Made by a program: the position numbers and the translations under genes. Below are positions 34,495-45,069 of a stretch of DNA of 64,000 bases, piece after piece. Source of the DNA: Solen grandis. Its lineage: Eukaryota; Mollusca; Bivalvia; Adapedonta; Solenidae. The notes beneath the pieces were generated by a model that saw nothing but the letters and a program-made list of their open reading frames with translations, did not search any database and was not told where the DNA came from. Position 1 is the stretch's first letter. The number at the start of each line of letters is the position of its first letter. Where the stretch lies: positions 27,281,002-27,345,001 of the forward strand of contig CM037777.1 in assembly GCA_021229015.1 (NCBI GenBank), given 5' to 3'.

Positions 34495-35268
34495 GTCATA
34501 GTGATCCACATAGTTGCTGGAGCATACAGTTTTACATCGTATTCATCCTCCTGTCATTTTGAAATGGAAAACATTTCTTGTACTTTTTCCTTCATGCCAT
34601 TAACTTGGAGAGATTCTGTGTTGATTTTGATATATATGCCTGTGCAATGATGAGGTATAGCCCAAGTTTACTGTCACCTATTTTTGACAGAATTATGGGT
34701 CTTTTTTTTTAAATTTCTTATTAATGGAGATTTTTCTGACTTTTTTCTATTGAGCTAGTGTTTAATAATTATGTAACTTTATTTTTAATAAATAACAGTT
34801 TATGTAACAGCCTATGTACAATTTTTGTTTTTTTGTTTTATAATTATGGCCTTTAATTGGACTGTAAAACTTCTGTTTTAAAATTTATTACAGGTGGCAC
34901 ATTCGTGTCATAATGACACATCTAGTTTTACTATAAAATTTCAGGGAAAAAGTAGCCCATAGAATTGAAAACTTAAATGATATTAAAATCGACTGAAAGA
35001 TAATCATATTTTGGTTAAAAATATACAATCATTATATACACCTAAAGATAAATAAGGAAACAAAATCTGATCAAAATATACCGGTAGATTCTTATGCTAG
35101 TGAAGCTGCCAAACAGTTTGAGTATCTATTTCAAATTTGTGTAAAAATTGTGTTTGAACATTTATTACCTGATGAACAAGGAAAAAAATCATATACAGGA
35201 AGCAGGTGTTTATGAATACTTGCAAGTTAACTTAACAGTCTTGGAAGTTGCTGGTGTTATGTGTTATT
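34495..35268. other. No gene recognised
   Basis: AT-rich presumed non-coding DNA. Confidence 0.4.
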
Positions 35269-36580
35269 AACCAGGTTTTCAACTAGTTGAAACCTGGTTA
35301 TTAGAATGCCGAACGTCGTTGGGCGGGCGGGCGGGCGGGTGGCTGGGCGGGCGGGCGGGCGGGCGTCAAACTTTCGTTTCCGCTCAATAACTTAAGTTAG
35401 AATTTAGATATAGCAATTATATTTGATGGGTAGATACCTTATGAGAAGAGGAAGGTTGGGATTGCTTTTCAGGTTAATCGGGTCAAGGTCAAGGAAAAAT
35501 AGATTTTTTGTTTCTGCTCGATAACTTGGGTAAAAATGAAGGTATAACATTCATATTTAATAGGTAGATAGCTTATGGGAAGAGGAAGGTTTGGATTGCT
35601 TTTCAGGTAAATCAGGTCAAGGTCAAGGTCACAATGGCTAAAAATAGATTTTTCATTTCCGCTCAATAACTTAAGTTAGAATTTAGATATAGCAATTATA
35701 TTTGATGGGTAGATACCTTATGAGAAGAGGAAGGTTGGGATTGCTTTTCAGGTTAATCGGGTCAAGGTCAATATAACATTCATATTTAATAGGTAGATAG
35801 CTTATGGGAAGAGGAAGGTCTGGATTGCTTTTCAGGTGAATCAGGTGAAGGTCAAGGTCACAATGGCTAAAATATATTGGAAAATGGATCAAGGTCAAGA
35901 TCACTATGACTAAAATATATTAGAAAATGGATCAAGGTCAAGGTCACTATGACTAAATATATATATATATATATTTTTTTTTTTTTTCTGTTTGATAGCA
36001 GCTTGCTATGAATGCTTTTGTTTTTATGCTTCACTTATGCTTTTCTTCATTTACATAGTTGCGGTGCCCTTGCTATCTTGACAAATATTATACAAATGTC
36101 TGATTGCTAGAATTGCTTAATAAACCTTCAATAAGAAATAAAATAAATGCATTTGTATCAGTCTTTGGATAATTCCTGTAGGTTGCTTTTCATGTTTTAA
36201 AATATCCATAATTTCCTTGAACTAACATTTAATTTTGAATCTTGTATTTTACCCTGCATTGATATTGCAGGTCAGAGACAATTACCCTTTGACAATCTGA
36301 TTTCACACCTTTGAGCTTGTTTTCATGTAACATATAGTGACACATTCTTTTATTTGCTTAAATTCTCCTTCTTCATTTCTGAATGCATTCTGCCCAAATC
36401 TACACAGTATGGCCAGTACATAGTGACTTGACCTATATTGTCAATTTAACCATATTTCTTAGAGTTATGACCCTTATTTACTCTTCATCCATGTAACATA
36501 AAGTATTAATGTTCTTTGGTGATCATTTTATAAATAAAATCTTCATTTCGAATTGGATTTTCCATGTTGAAAACCTGGTT
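35269..36580. mobile_element. 1.3-kb repeat element with GGGC tract and AAGGTCA repeats
   Basis: Bounded by the exact inverted pair AACCAGGTTTTCAAC (35269-35283) and GTTGAAAACCTGGTT (36566-36580). The left tip is itself palindromic around ACTAGT. A (GGGC)n tract follows at 35321-35365. Two or more tandem blocks of roughly 140-310 bp follow, each ending in TCAAGGTCAAGGTCAC-like sequence (to about 35960), then AT-rich sequence. No transposase is visible. It resembles a dispersed non-autonomous element common in bivalve genomes; that last point is from memory. Confidence 0.6.
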
Positions 36581-37276
36581 TTGTGACAGTCCCTGTCGCT
36601 TTAAGCCTTGTTTCTACATGTGACAGTGTTGTTCCTCAGTGTGATACCAGGCCATAGACAACCAGTCTGGGACTACCCCAATAAGCTTGAGGTCCAGGAA
36701 ATGCAACAATTTCCAATTAATTGTCAAATTTGTGAATTTTTCTTGATTTAGAAATATTGTTAGTTGTGAATGTGTAAGACAAATCTGACTTGAAAGGTAA
36801 CTAGAAAAATGCCTGAAAGGACTCCTTTAAAGAGATATAGCAGAAAGTATCATTTTGAACAACTTTGGTATGTCACAGTTGAGAGTTTAAATCCAAGGTC
36901 TCCTGGTCACAGGACAGGTGCTCTAACCATGTAGCCATCAGGACTGACCAATCATACATGTATAAGGCTGATGAGCCCTTCTGGCTTTCAGTGGACAGTA
37001 TGTCTTGTTTTATTAGTTGTCAGTTAATGAATTGGAATCATGTGAAAAACAGGGGAACAATTTGGTAGTATGATTTCATCAGGAACTAACAGAAAATGTA
37101 ATTAACTAGTGTTAATCAAAATTCAAATACCGATATTGTTAGGCATTGAAAAACACATTTAAAAGCCTGTTACAGATTTTGTGTCACACGTATTTTAAAT
37201 GTGATGTCAATCGAGTCCATGTACAAAGATCCAAATGGGATTCCTCAGAGTCAGATATTGGGAATTTTTTCCGGGT
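36581..37276. other. No gene; possible tRNA-like SINE remnant
   Basis: Around 36890-36955 the minus strand has degenerate A/B-box-like sequence (GAGTTTAAATCCAAGG on plus). Otherwise featureless. Confidence 0.35.
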
Positions 37277-38640
37277 TAGTGTGCCTTTGTTGTTCTTAGT
37301 TGTGCCCAATGTTTATTTGAGTTGCTAATCTGAGTGCGACCCTTTGTTGTTCTTAGTTGTGCCCAATGTTTATTTGAGTTGCTAATCTGAGTGTGAGCCT
37401 TTGTTGTTCTTAGTTGTGCCCAATGTTTATTTGAGTTGCTAATCTGAGTGTGAGCCTTTGTTGTTCTTAGTTGTGCCCAATGTTTATTTGAGTTGCTAAT
37501 CTGAGTGTGAGCCTTTGTTGTTCTTAGTTGTGCCCAATGTTTATTTGAGTTGCTAATCTGAGTGTGAGCCTGTGTTGTTCTGAGTTGTGCCCAATGTTTA
37601 TTTGAGTTGCTAATCTGAGTGTGAGCCTGTGTTGATCTGAGTTTCATCCAATGCAGATCTGAGTGTGAGCCTGTGTTGATCTGAGTTTCATCCAATGCAG
37701 ATCTGAGTGTGAGCCTGTGTTGATCTGAGTTTCATCCAATGCAGATCTGAGTGTGAGCCTGTGTTGATCTGAGTTTCATCCAATGCAGATCTGAGTGTGA
37801 GCCTGTGTTGATCTGAGTTTCATCCAATGCTAATCTGAGTGTGAGCCTGTGTTGATCTGAGTTTCATCCAATGCAGATCTGAGTGTGAGCCTGTGTTGAT
37901 CTGAGTTTCATCCTATGCAAATCTGAGTGTGAGCCTGTGTTGATCTGAGTTTCATCCAATGCAGATCTGAGTGTGAGCCTGTGTTGATCTGAGTTTCATC
38001 CAATGCAGATCTGAGTGTGAGCCTGTGTTGATCTGAGTTTCATCCAATGCAGATCTGAGTGTGAGCCTGTGTTGATCTGAGTTTCATCCTATGCAAATCT
38101 GAGTGTGAGCCTGTGTTGATCTGAGTTTCATCCAATGCTAATCTGATTGTGAGCCTGTGTTGATCTGAGTTGCCCAATGCTTAAATCTGAGTGTAAGCCT
38201 GTGTTGATCTGAGTTGTATCCAATGCTTAAACTGAGTGTGAGCCTGTGTTGATCTGAGTTTCATCCTATGCAAACTTAGTGTGAGCCTGTGTTGATCTGA
38301 GTTGCATCCATTGCAGATCTGAGTGTGAACCTGTGTTGATCTGAGTTGTGTCCAATGCAAACTGAGTGTAAGCCTGTGTGTTGATCTGAGTTGTGTCCAA
38401 TGCTTAAATCTGAGTGTGTAAATCTGAGTGTGAGCCTGTGTTGATCTGAGTTGTGTCCAATGTTAATTTGAGTTGCTAATCTGAGTTTGAACCTTTGTTG
38501 GTCAAAATTGTATCCGTTTATGAGAGTGTGCGTATGTTGACCTGAGTTTGAGCTGATGTTGACCTGAGTTAGTGTTAATCTCTGTGCCTTTACTGACCTG
38601 AACTTTGCCTTTGTTGATCGAAGTCTATGTTAACCCATAT
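37277..38640. repeat. Minisatellite: six 57-bp units, then about twelve 44-bp units
   Basis: Units of 57 bp (with TTGTTGTTCTTAGTTGTGCC) start near 37284 and recur at 37341, 37398, 37455, 37512 and 37569. From 37626 the unit changes to 44 bp (with TGTTGATCTGAGTTTCATCC), repeated about 12 times to 38150. It then decays to about 38640. The 44-bp unit looks like the 57-bp unit with 13 bp lost. A minus-strand ORF through the 57-bp part has a 19-residue repeat only because 57 is divisible by three. Confidence 0.9.
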
Positions 38641-39430
38641 ATATGCTGATCTGAATTTGAGCCACCTGTAGCCATAAAGTGATCTCATTATAGAGAGTTA
38701 CAGTTTCTTTCATATCTGTGGTTTTCAATGTCTTGAGTTAGTATCCATAGATAATGTTGCGGGTATGAAAATGATGAATGTGTGAGAAAGCATGGCAGAA
38801 AGACAATGGGAACATTCTGTGTGGTGAACAATTCACAGCACAGCCTTTCATAGGTCTAGTTAGTCACCATGGCAGAGGGGAAATGTTATCCGGTTTGTTA
38901 CCAGGTGAAAAAATGTTGATTGAGATACCTCACCAGTAAGTACAATCAACTTTTGTTGGGTACAAGACTTCAAGTAGAAATGGGTGAAATGAAGTGAGGT
39001 GAGAGAACGGGGAACTAAACACAAGGCAGATTGTAGCCATTAATTGTATAGTGGATAGACTATTGTATTTCTGGCCTATTGTTTTCAGTCTATGGCAGGT
39101 CGATATCCATTACAGCATTGTCTATCTAGCATAGATATCAGGTTGCCCAATATACAGGTATCTTGTGGAACAGAGGTGCTAATAAACTTTGTTCTATGGC
39201 ACAGCTTCTTATTCGGGTATGAGTTAGTTTTATGATAGGTTGTTTAAAATCACCAGTCCTTCAAATTGTAGTTTTATGCTTTATGTCATCTTATGATGTG
39301 ACAAAACTAGGTTTACTTTAAAGTTTGGTTGATAAGAAAGTGCTCATGAGCTAGAAATGAATGGATGTATATGGCTGGTATCTGTCAAGCCTTGTCTGAG
39401 AATAGAAGGTTGTTTACTTAAAGGAAAAAA
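38641..39430. other. No gene recognised
   Basis: AT-rich presumed non-coding DNA after the minisatellite. Confidence 0.4.
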
Positions 39431-39439
39431 ACAAAACAA

Positions 39440-39715
39440 AAAAAACTTGATGGTCAAGAGGTCAAGGTATCTGCCCATAAACAAGGAGGTTGTGGGTTCA
39501 ATATCTGACTGCAGCATATTGTGCTGGGCACTGCGGTGGCACATAAAGGTACCACATGGAGTCATGCAGCAGTGTTAGGATAATGTGACTTGTTGTTGTA
39601 TCATGCCACTAGGTTTTGCTGTGATATTGCACTATGGCAGCTCTATATCTGTCTCATATAGACAAGCATTCCAAATGACTGAAATTATACTGTAGGTGGG
39701 ACATTTCAAACAGTT
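39440..39715 (+). mobile_element. Diverged tRNA-derived SINE
   Basis: GGTTGTGGGTTCAATATC is a B-box-like block. The 3' part has GACTGAAATTATACTGTAGG and GTGGGACATTTCAAAC, the SINE tail seen elsewhere in the window. Confidence 0.6.
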
Positions 39716-39823
39716 CAAACAAACATGGTGAAAAGGATACAAATCCTGACATGAAGACTAAATACTGATTACAAGGACAGTATAATCTAAATCACATAAC
39801 AGCATTTTTCTTTGGATTATTCT

Positions 39824-39826
<3 letters not shown>

Positions 39827-39868
<42 letters not shown>
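39827..39868. repeat. TA microsatellite
   Basis: About 20 consecutive TA dinucleotides. Confidence 0.9.
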
Positions 39869-39875
<7 letters not shown>

Positions 39876-41688
39876 AAAGAAAATTTCAACTTATCAATTA
39901 TGTATTGCAAACATAAGGGCTTTGAAAGTGTTTCAACGAAATTACATGTACTGAGTTGAAAGATTTGCAGTTCACAATCAGATTAAAACTGGAGTAATGT
40001 AGCAATTGCATTTGAGGTGAAACTATGCAATATTTGCATGTTTCACTTGCATCTTGCCCAAGGGAAAAAGATGTCTCAAACCATTTCAGCATGCATGGCA
40101 GTCATGTGCCTATTACCAGTGGGGATTTAACCACAGCAACATGTAACCACACCCTGTCAGCATATGGACCTTTCCCTATGTCTCAGTAGCGTGTAAACTC
40201 AATTGCAAATGAAAGCAAGAAATTTATTTTGGAAGTTAGAAATAGGAGAAGATGCCTATAAATGGCCCCTGATGAATTTAAGAGGGTGAAATAAAAGTTT
40301 AATCAACAAAAGCCTGAGTGTGTGTGCCTTCTTTTGAGAGTGAGTATAGTACATACTGGTACATACTGGTACCTCCATACTAAGTCTAAATCACCTGCTC
40401 CCAGCAGCAATAAATGACAGGTACAGTTATAAACATAAGAGGTGTAATCATGAACGGCTAACAGGCAACAAAAAAATATTCACCCTCAGCTGTATATGTA
40501 AATAATTTACATGCTACTGAGTTCATTTCAGTCCTGCCATGGTTATTTGCCACACTTGTCAGTTTTTTGGTATGCTAAATTTGTTTATTAAATTAATTTT
40601 ATTAATTGATTAATATACAATTATATTAGAAGGTTGATATATAATGTCTTTATTGATGTGATATATGTCACTCTGTGGGTTAAATGGTTACTTTATTAGC
40701 AGTTTTTTATAAAATTAGAAAGGTTTGAGGAGTTCAGTTCTTTATGATATTGATAAACTGTTTAATTGAAGCAACATGCATATATTTACTGATTGAAAAT
40801 ATCTGAGCAAGAGAGAGAGAGAGAGAGAGAGAGTCAAAGCTGTTCCACTATAATTCTATAATTCACTTGGGTCCAACATTATACCTATGTGAAAATAAGA
40901 AAATAAAAATACTCCTTAAATAAATTTGATCCTTATCAAACACAGCAGACGCAGATCAGCTGTCTCCTGTTTGCACATTGAGAGTTAACCGTAAAACTGT
41001 TCTAATTGCATATAATAGAAATACAGGAGATAGAACAGTTTTGCCATCAGCCCTTGATATACATTACAGTAGCTTAGATCATATGCAGTCTAGCTACGTA
41101 TATACCAATTAAAGTTTGTACATGAATATTCATGAGTTTCAAAGGGATAATATTGTAAAACCTGTCAATGCGAATCAATTTAAATGCAGACCCCAATATC
41201 AGCTGATATATTAGCATTATAAACAGTCAAGTTATATGGATGCACGGCAGTCAGCTGTTTCTCTCTCCAGTGTTGTATGCTCATGTGCCCATGGTGTTGA
41301 CAAATCAGTGCACACAAGCATGATCAAAGGTTGCATCTGGTCTGAGTTACCTTGACAATATTAATTATTAGCATGTTGTAATGATAGATGTATTCTGAAG
41401 TAAACTGATCTACATGTATATGCAGGATATGTATTTCCTCAGTGTGCTCTCAGGTTGATGTTAATTGTGAATGTATTCTTTCTTATATATTGTGTTTCAT
41501 CGGCTGCAAATGAACCTTAAAAATTCTTTCAAAATGATTATTGCACTTTAAATTGATCATAAAAGAATTTAATAACAAAAACATAATAAATATATCTAAA
41601 TTGACAAAGGTTTTCTTTTGCAACTGATTACGGTGTGATAGCAATAAAATGTACATGTATAACAAGGTAGATTGGTTAAATATATGCA
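39869..41688. other. No gene; GA microsatellite and diverged family B MITE
   Basis: A GA tract lies at about 40809-40833. Sequence at about 40935-41150 ends in TGAATATTCATGAG and contains AGCTGTCTCCTGTTTG, resembling a highly diverged family B element. No exon is recognised. Confidence 0.4.
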
Positions 41689-42226
41689 TTAATCCTTTAC
41701 TTCATATAGACTCATTTTGAAACATAGGCAAAGAGAGCAGACCCTGATCAGACAGCTCCTATAGAAGCTGTCTGATCAGGGTCTTCTCCTGTCTGATCAG
41801 GGTCTTCTCCTGTCTGATCAGGGTCTTCTCCAGTCTGATCAGGGTCTTCTCCTGTCTGATCAGGGTCTTTTCTTACTCTGTTTGGGTCTTTTCCTGTCTG
41901 ATCAGGGTCTTTCGTTGATCAGGTTTCTGATCAGGGTCTTCTCCTGTCTGATCAGGGTCTTTTCCTGTCTGATCAGGGTCTTTTCCAGTCTGATTAGGGT
42001 CTTCTCCTGTCTGATCAGGGTCTTTCCAGTCTGATTAGGGTCTTCTCCTGTCTGATCAGGGTCTTTTCTTACTCTGTTTGCTCATACAATATTGTAGCTC
42101 AATTTCTTCACAGTCATCTGTCGCAAAGAAAAATCTATCATTACATAACCAGTTGAAGATCAGCCAATTAATATATTTCATCAAGTTATGAATTTGTACA
42201 TGAATATTCATGAGAAAAAGGGTTAA
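41689..42226 (+). mobile_element. TTAA MITE, family B, with internal minisatellite expansion
   Basis: TTAA at 41689-41692 and 42223-42226. The left tip reads CCTTTACTTCATATAGACTC and the right tip TGAATATTCATGAG then AAAAAGGG. At 538 bp it is more than twice the 236-bp copy at 57181, because a 21-bp unit has been amplified inside. Just before that unit lies a long hairpin (CCCTGATCAGACAGCT and its complement, about 41740-41780). Confidence 0.75.
41765..42075. repeat. 21-bp minisatellite (GTCTGATCAGGGTCTTCTCC)
   Basis: About 13-14 imperfect copies of a 21-bp unit, grown out of one arm of the family B hairpin. Some units read TGATTAGGG or have CAG for CTG at the boundary. Confidence 0.85.
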
Positions 42227-42594
42227 GTAAATATTTAGGTATGATTACTTCCTAGATGTGATTACATCAGCACTAGATTTATTGTAATCTTAAAATGTCA
42301 GCTTTATATACCCTATTGTGTATTGAAGGTTTTGTATGTTTCATGTTGTTGAACTGTCATTGAATCATGTGTTACGCATTAGGTGTGACAATATAATGCG
42401 TTATCCATGTTTAATTAGTCTCAATATGCGCTTGTTTCATTACGTAATAGTATTATGTTACCTATATTAGGTAAAGATTAAATGTCTAGCTGTTTGATCA
42501 TTTATCATGATATTGTAAGAGGGTTTGGAGTCATGCCATGGATTGGTCTTGCCTAGAAAGCTATTATCATCCATTCTTTCTTTATCTTCAAGAA

Positions 42595-42740
42595 GAGTGC
42601 CTAGTCCAGTGGTTTAGCATGGGTTTGAATCTCATTGGTGGCAAGAACAGAAGTGCTAAGTACTGGTCCAACTAGCAACTTCTCTGTTGAGAAGGATTAC
42701 TGGGGTAATATAAGTTGTGAGAACTTGTTTCCAAGTCTTA
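42595..42740 (+). mobile_element. tRNA-derived SINE, second family
   Basis: TAGTCCAGTGGTTTAG (A box) and GGGTTTGAATCTC (B box) precede AAGTACTGGTCCAACTAGC and AGAACTTGTTTCCAAG, matching the element at 34310-34494 in reverse. Confidence 0.65.
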
Positions 42741-43162
42741 GGTTTAAGCAAATCAATCCTTCATGAAATAGAAAATATTTTAATTTCTTAAGAAATTTGA
42801 TTGTTTTCCATTTTTCATATACTGGAGGTGAGGCATGGATGAAACAGTGTTGTCTGGACAGGGTAGGGGCAATTAAGTACAAAACAAATTGGCATGAAGT
42901 TTAAAATATACAGGTGTCTGGCCCACTGTATTTGGATAGTATATGGAAACCACATTATGTCTGAGTGTGTAAATACCCCAGGGTAGAACACAGAATCTGA
43001 TAGGGGTGACAGTTATAACCATAATAATTGTCAGATGAAAGTGTTCACATCTGGAAGTGATTGTGTGTATTCATAACTGAGTAGGAGTACTGTTGGGTGT
43101 TATATCTAAATATTTGTAATATTTTGTTATGTAGGTATTATGAAATGTGTTTGTTTGCCTGG

Positions 43163-43300
43163 GTTTAAATGTCCCACCAACAGTATTTCAGTTATTTAGG
43201 GTTCTTGAATAATATAAGACAGATATGGTACTGTCTCACTGTAAGACCAGTGGCATGATACCACACCCAGTCACATTATCCTGACACAGGGCCATCCTGC
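43163..43300 (-). mobile_element. SINE 3' part (reverse)
   Basis: The reverse complement contains AACTGAAATACTGTTGGTGG and GACATTTAAAC, the SINE tail, preceded by GTGGTATCATGCCACTGG, which resembles the body of the 39440 copy. Confidence 0.55.
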
Positions 43301-44392
43301 ATCTTGTAATTATGAGCTAAGCAAAGGAGGTATGCCTGTACTATTTCTAATGACCCTGATACCTCAAGATTGCAATATACATTACAATTCATGCTCTGGA
43401 ACTTAGCTTAAGTTCCTTAAACTTAGATACTGATGGAAATGGATTAAAAATAAAAAATAAAAAACATGAGTCAAAGTCTAGTCTTACTTTTTTACCTGCT
43501 TTATTTCCAAATCTCACAGACATTAACTAATTGGTCTGATGATTTGAACTTGTTTATTCATTAAAAACAGAGAGGTGAAAAAACTCCATTAAATCACTTT
43601 TATTCCTCTAAACAACAGACTCTCTAAGAGATAAAATGCCCGTTAGCCACTCCACCCCCAAGACAGGCTAAAATTTTTATGTAGATGTGCAAAATTCAAG
43701 TATACAGCCATATAAGAAAGAAAAACAAAGGACAATTTGATAGATATACAGGCTCTGTGTTGAAATATTTGATGTTCATAGTATGCTAGAAGAAAGATAT
43801 ATCTTACAAGTAACAATTGAAGTGGACTTTGTTTGTATAAGCGGGACACCCAACAGCATGATGAGTGGGTGTGAGACAGGCCGCTAGGTATGGCCAGGAT
43901 CTCTATCTGTACACTGACAGGAATGTTGTGATTAGGTACATACGCCAGGTATCATGTCACAGGAATGTTGCCTGGGGCTGGGGACAGTCCTTGTGTTGGT
44001 GCAGCGGTGGAGTGGTCAGAGTATCACACCTTAAGATGGGTGGGTGTCAGCGTTTGACCTCTTCGTGAGGTCACTAATGTTCACCTGTCATAGGTCAAGT
44101 GCTTTGGGGATTATTTGTAGAGATACCTTGAGAATGATCTTATTGGTATAATAGATATATATGAGATAGACTTGTGGGATCAGATTTGATGAATTATACA
44201 CAAATTGAGGGAGAGAATACTCTTACAGTATAGACCCATTATTACATGCTCCATTGTAACGCATCTGATACTAATATAACAAATTTCCATAATTATTGTG
44301 GACCCCATATCATTAATTTCAAAACATTGTCACATGGTTACAGTATGGTTCAATGTAATGTTGTACCTAGGTCTGGACCTACTAAATATGTT

Positions 44393-44634
44393 TTAACCCT
44401 TTCCCTCATAGAGGACACCATGAAAAGACCTATGCGAACAGCATAAAACCAGATCAGCCTGCGAGTAACTCGCAGGCTGATCAGGTTTTATGCTGTTCGC
44501 TGCTCCTCAGTGGTCTGAAAATGAGGATTTTGTAATTAAATTTGGTAAGGTTTAACTGTGGTTTTCTGCAGATCAGGCTTTATGTGGTTCCTACTGAGTG
44601 CGTCAAAATGAGTCTATGTGAGGGAAAGGGTTAA
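44393..44634 (+). mobile_element. TTAA MITE, family A, copy 4
   Basis: TTAA at 44393-44396 and 44631-44634. It contains a 67-nt near-perfect palindrome at 44434-44500: 33-nt arms, one mismatch, 1-nt centre. It is a good reference copy for the family. Confidence 0.9.
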
Positions 44635-44742
44635 TGGACCTGTACTGCAGCTGCTAGCTTTACATTCAGTATAAATGTTAAGATTATATATTGTAGTTGG
44701 TCCTTCCTTGGTTTAGACATCACCATGACAACATTATTGTGG

Positions 44743-45069
44743 CCAGGGCTCAAATTAATTTTTTTTTCCCTACTCGCAAAAAATGTGAGAGCCTTTAATT
44801 TGAACTTGCAAACTCCCAGACTTACTTGCAAATTATGCAAAATTCATGGAAATTATTAATTCCTACGGGCTTGTATATTATCAGGATTACCAGTTTTGAT
44901 GATGTTATCGATTATTTTATAGAAATGATCTCATTCATACATGTTTAAAATAAATGTTTAAGCCAAAATCTTCACTCACAAAAAAATAATAGTGGTTTAA
45001 AACATAACTCGCAAACTTCAATTTCTACTTGCAATTTGCAGAAATGCAAGTATTAATTTTGAGCCCTGG
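44743..45069. mobile_element. 327-bp MITE with CAGGGCTCAAA ends
   Basis: The left end CCAGGGCTCAAATTAAT is inverted at 45052-45069 (ATTAATTTTGAGCCCTGG). GTGGC flanks both sides if the ends are taken as CAGGGCTC...GAGCCCTG, giving a 5-bp duplication. The interior is AT-rich with repeated ACTTGCAA/ACTCGCAA words. It has no ORF. Confidence 0.7.

Larger units (their letters stand above)
42227..44392. other. No gene; two SINE copies
   Basis: Contains the SINEs at 42595 and 43163; otherwise AT-rich with no recognised exon. Confidence 0.4.

Noticed and set aside
35469..35904. Two minus-strand ORFs with repeated HCDLDL motifs
   Set aside because: They are translations of the TCAAGGTCA tandem blocks inside a dispersed element, not a gene.
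37276..37695. 139-codon minus-strand ORF with a 19-residue repeat
   Set aside because: It is the translation of a 57-bp minisatellite; 57 is divisible by three, so the frame stays open by arithmetic. It breaks when the unit becomes 44 bp.
41765..42075. CRISPR-like appearance of regularly spaced repeats (also 37277-38640 and 49655-50060)
   Set aside because: Units are contiguous and degenerate with no unique spacers, in an animal genome; these are minisatellites.
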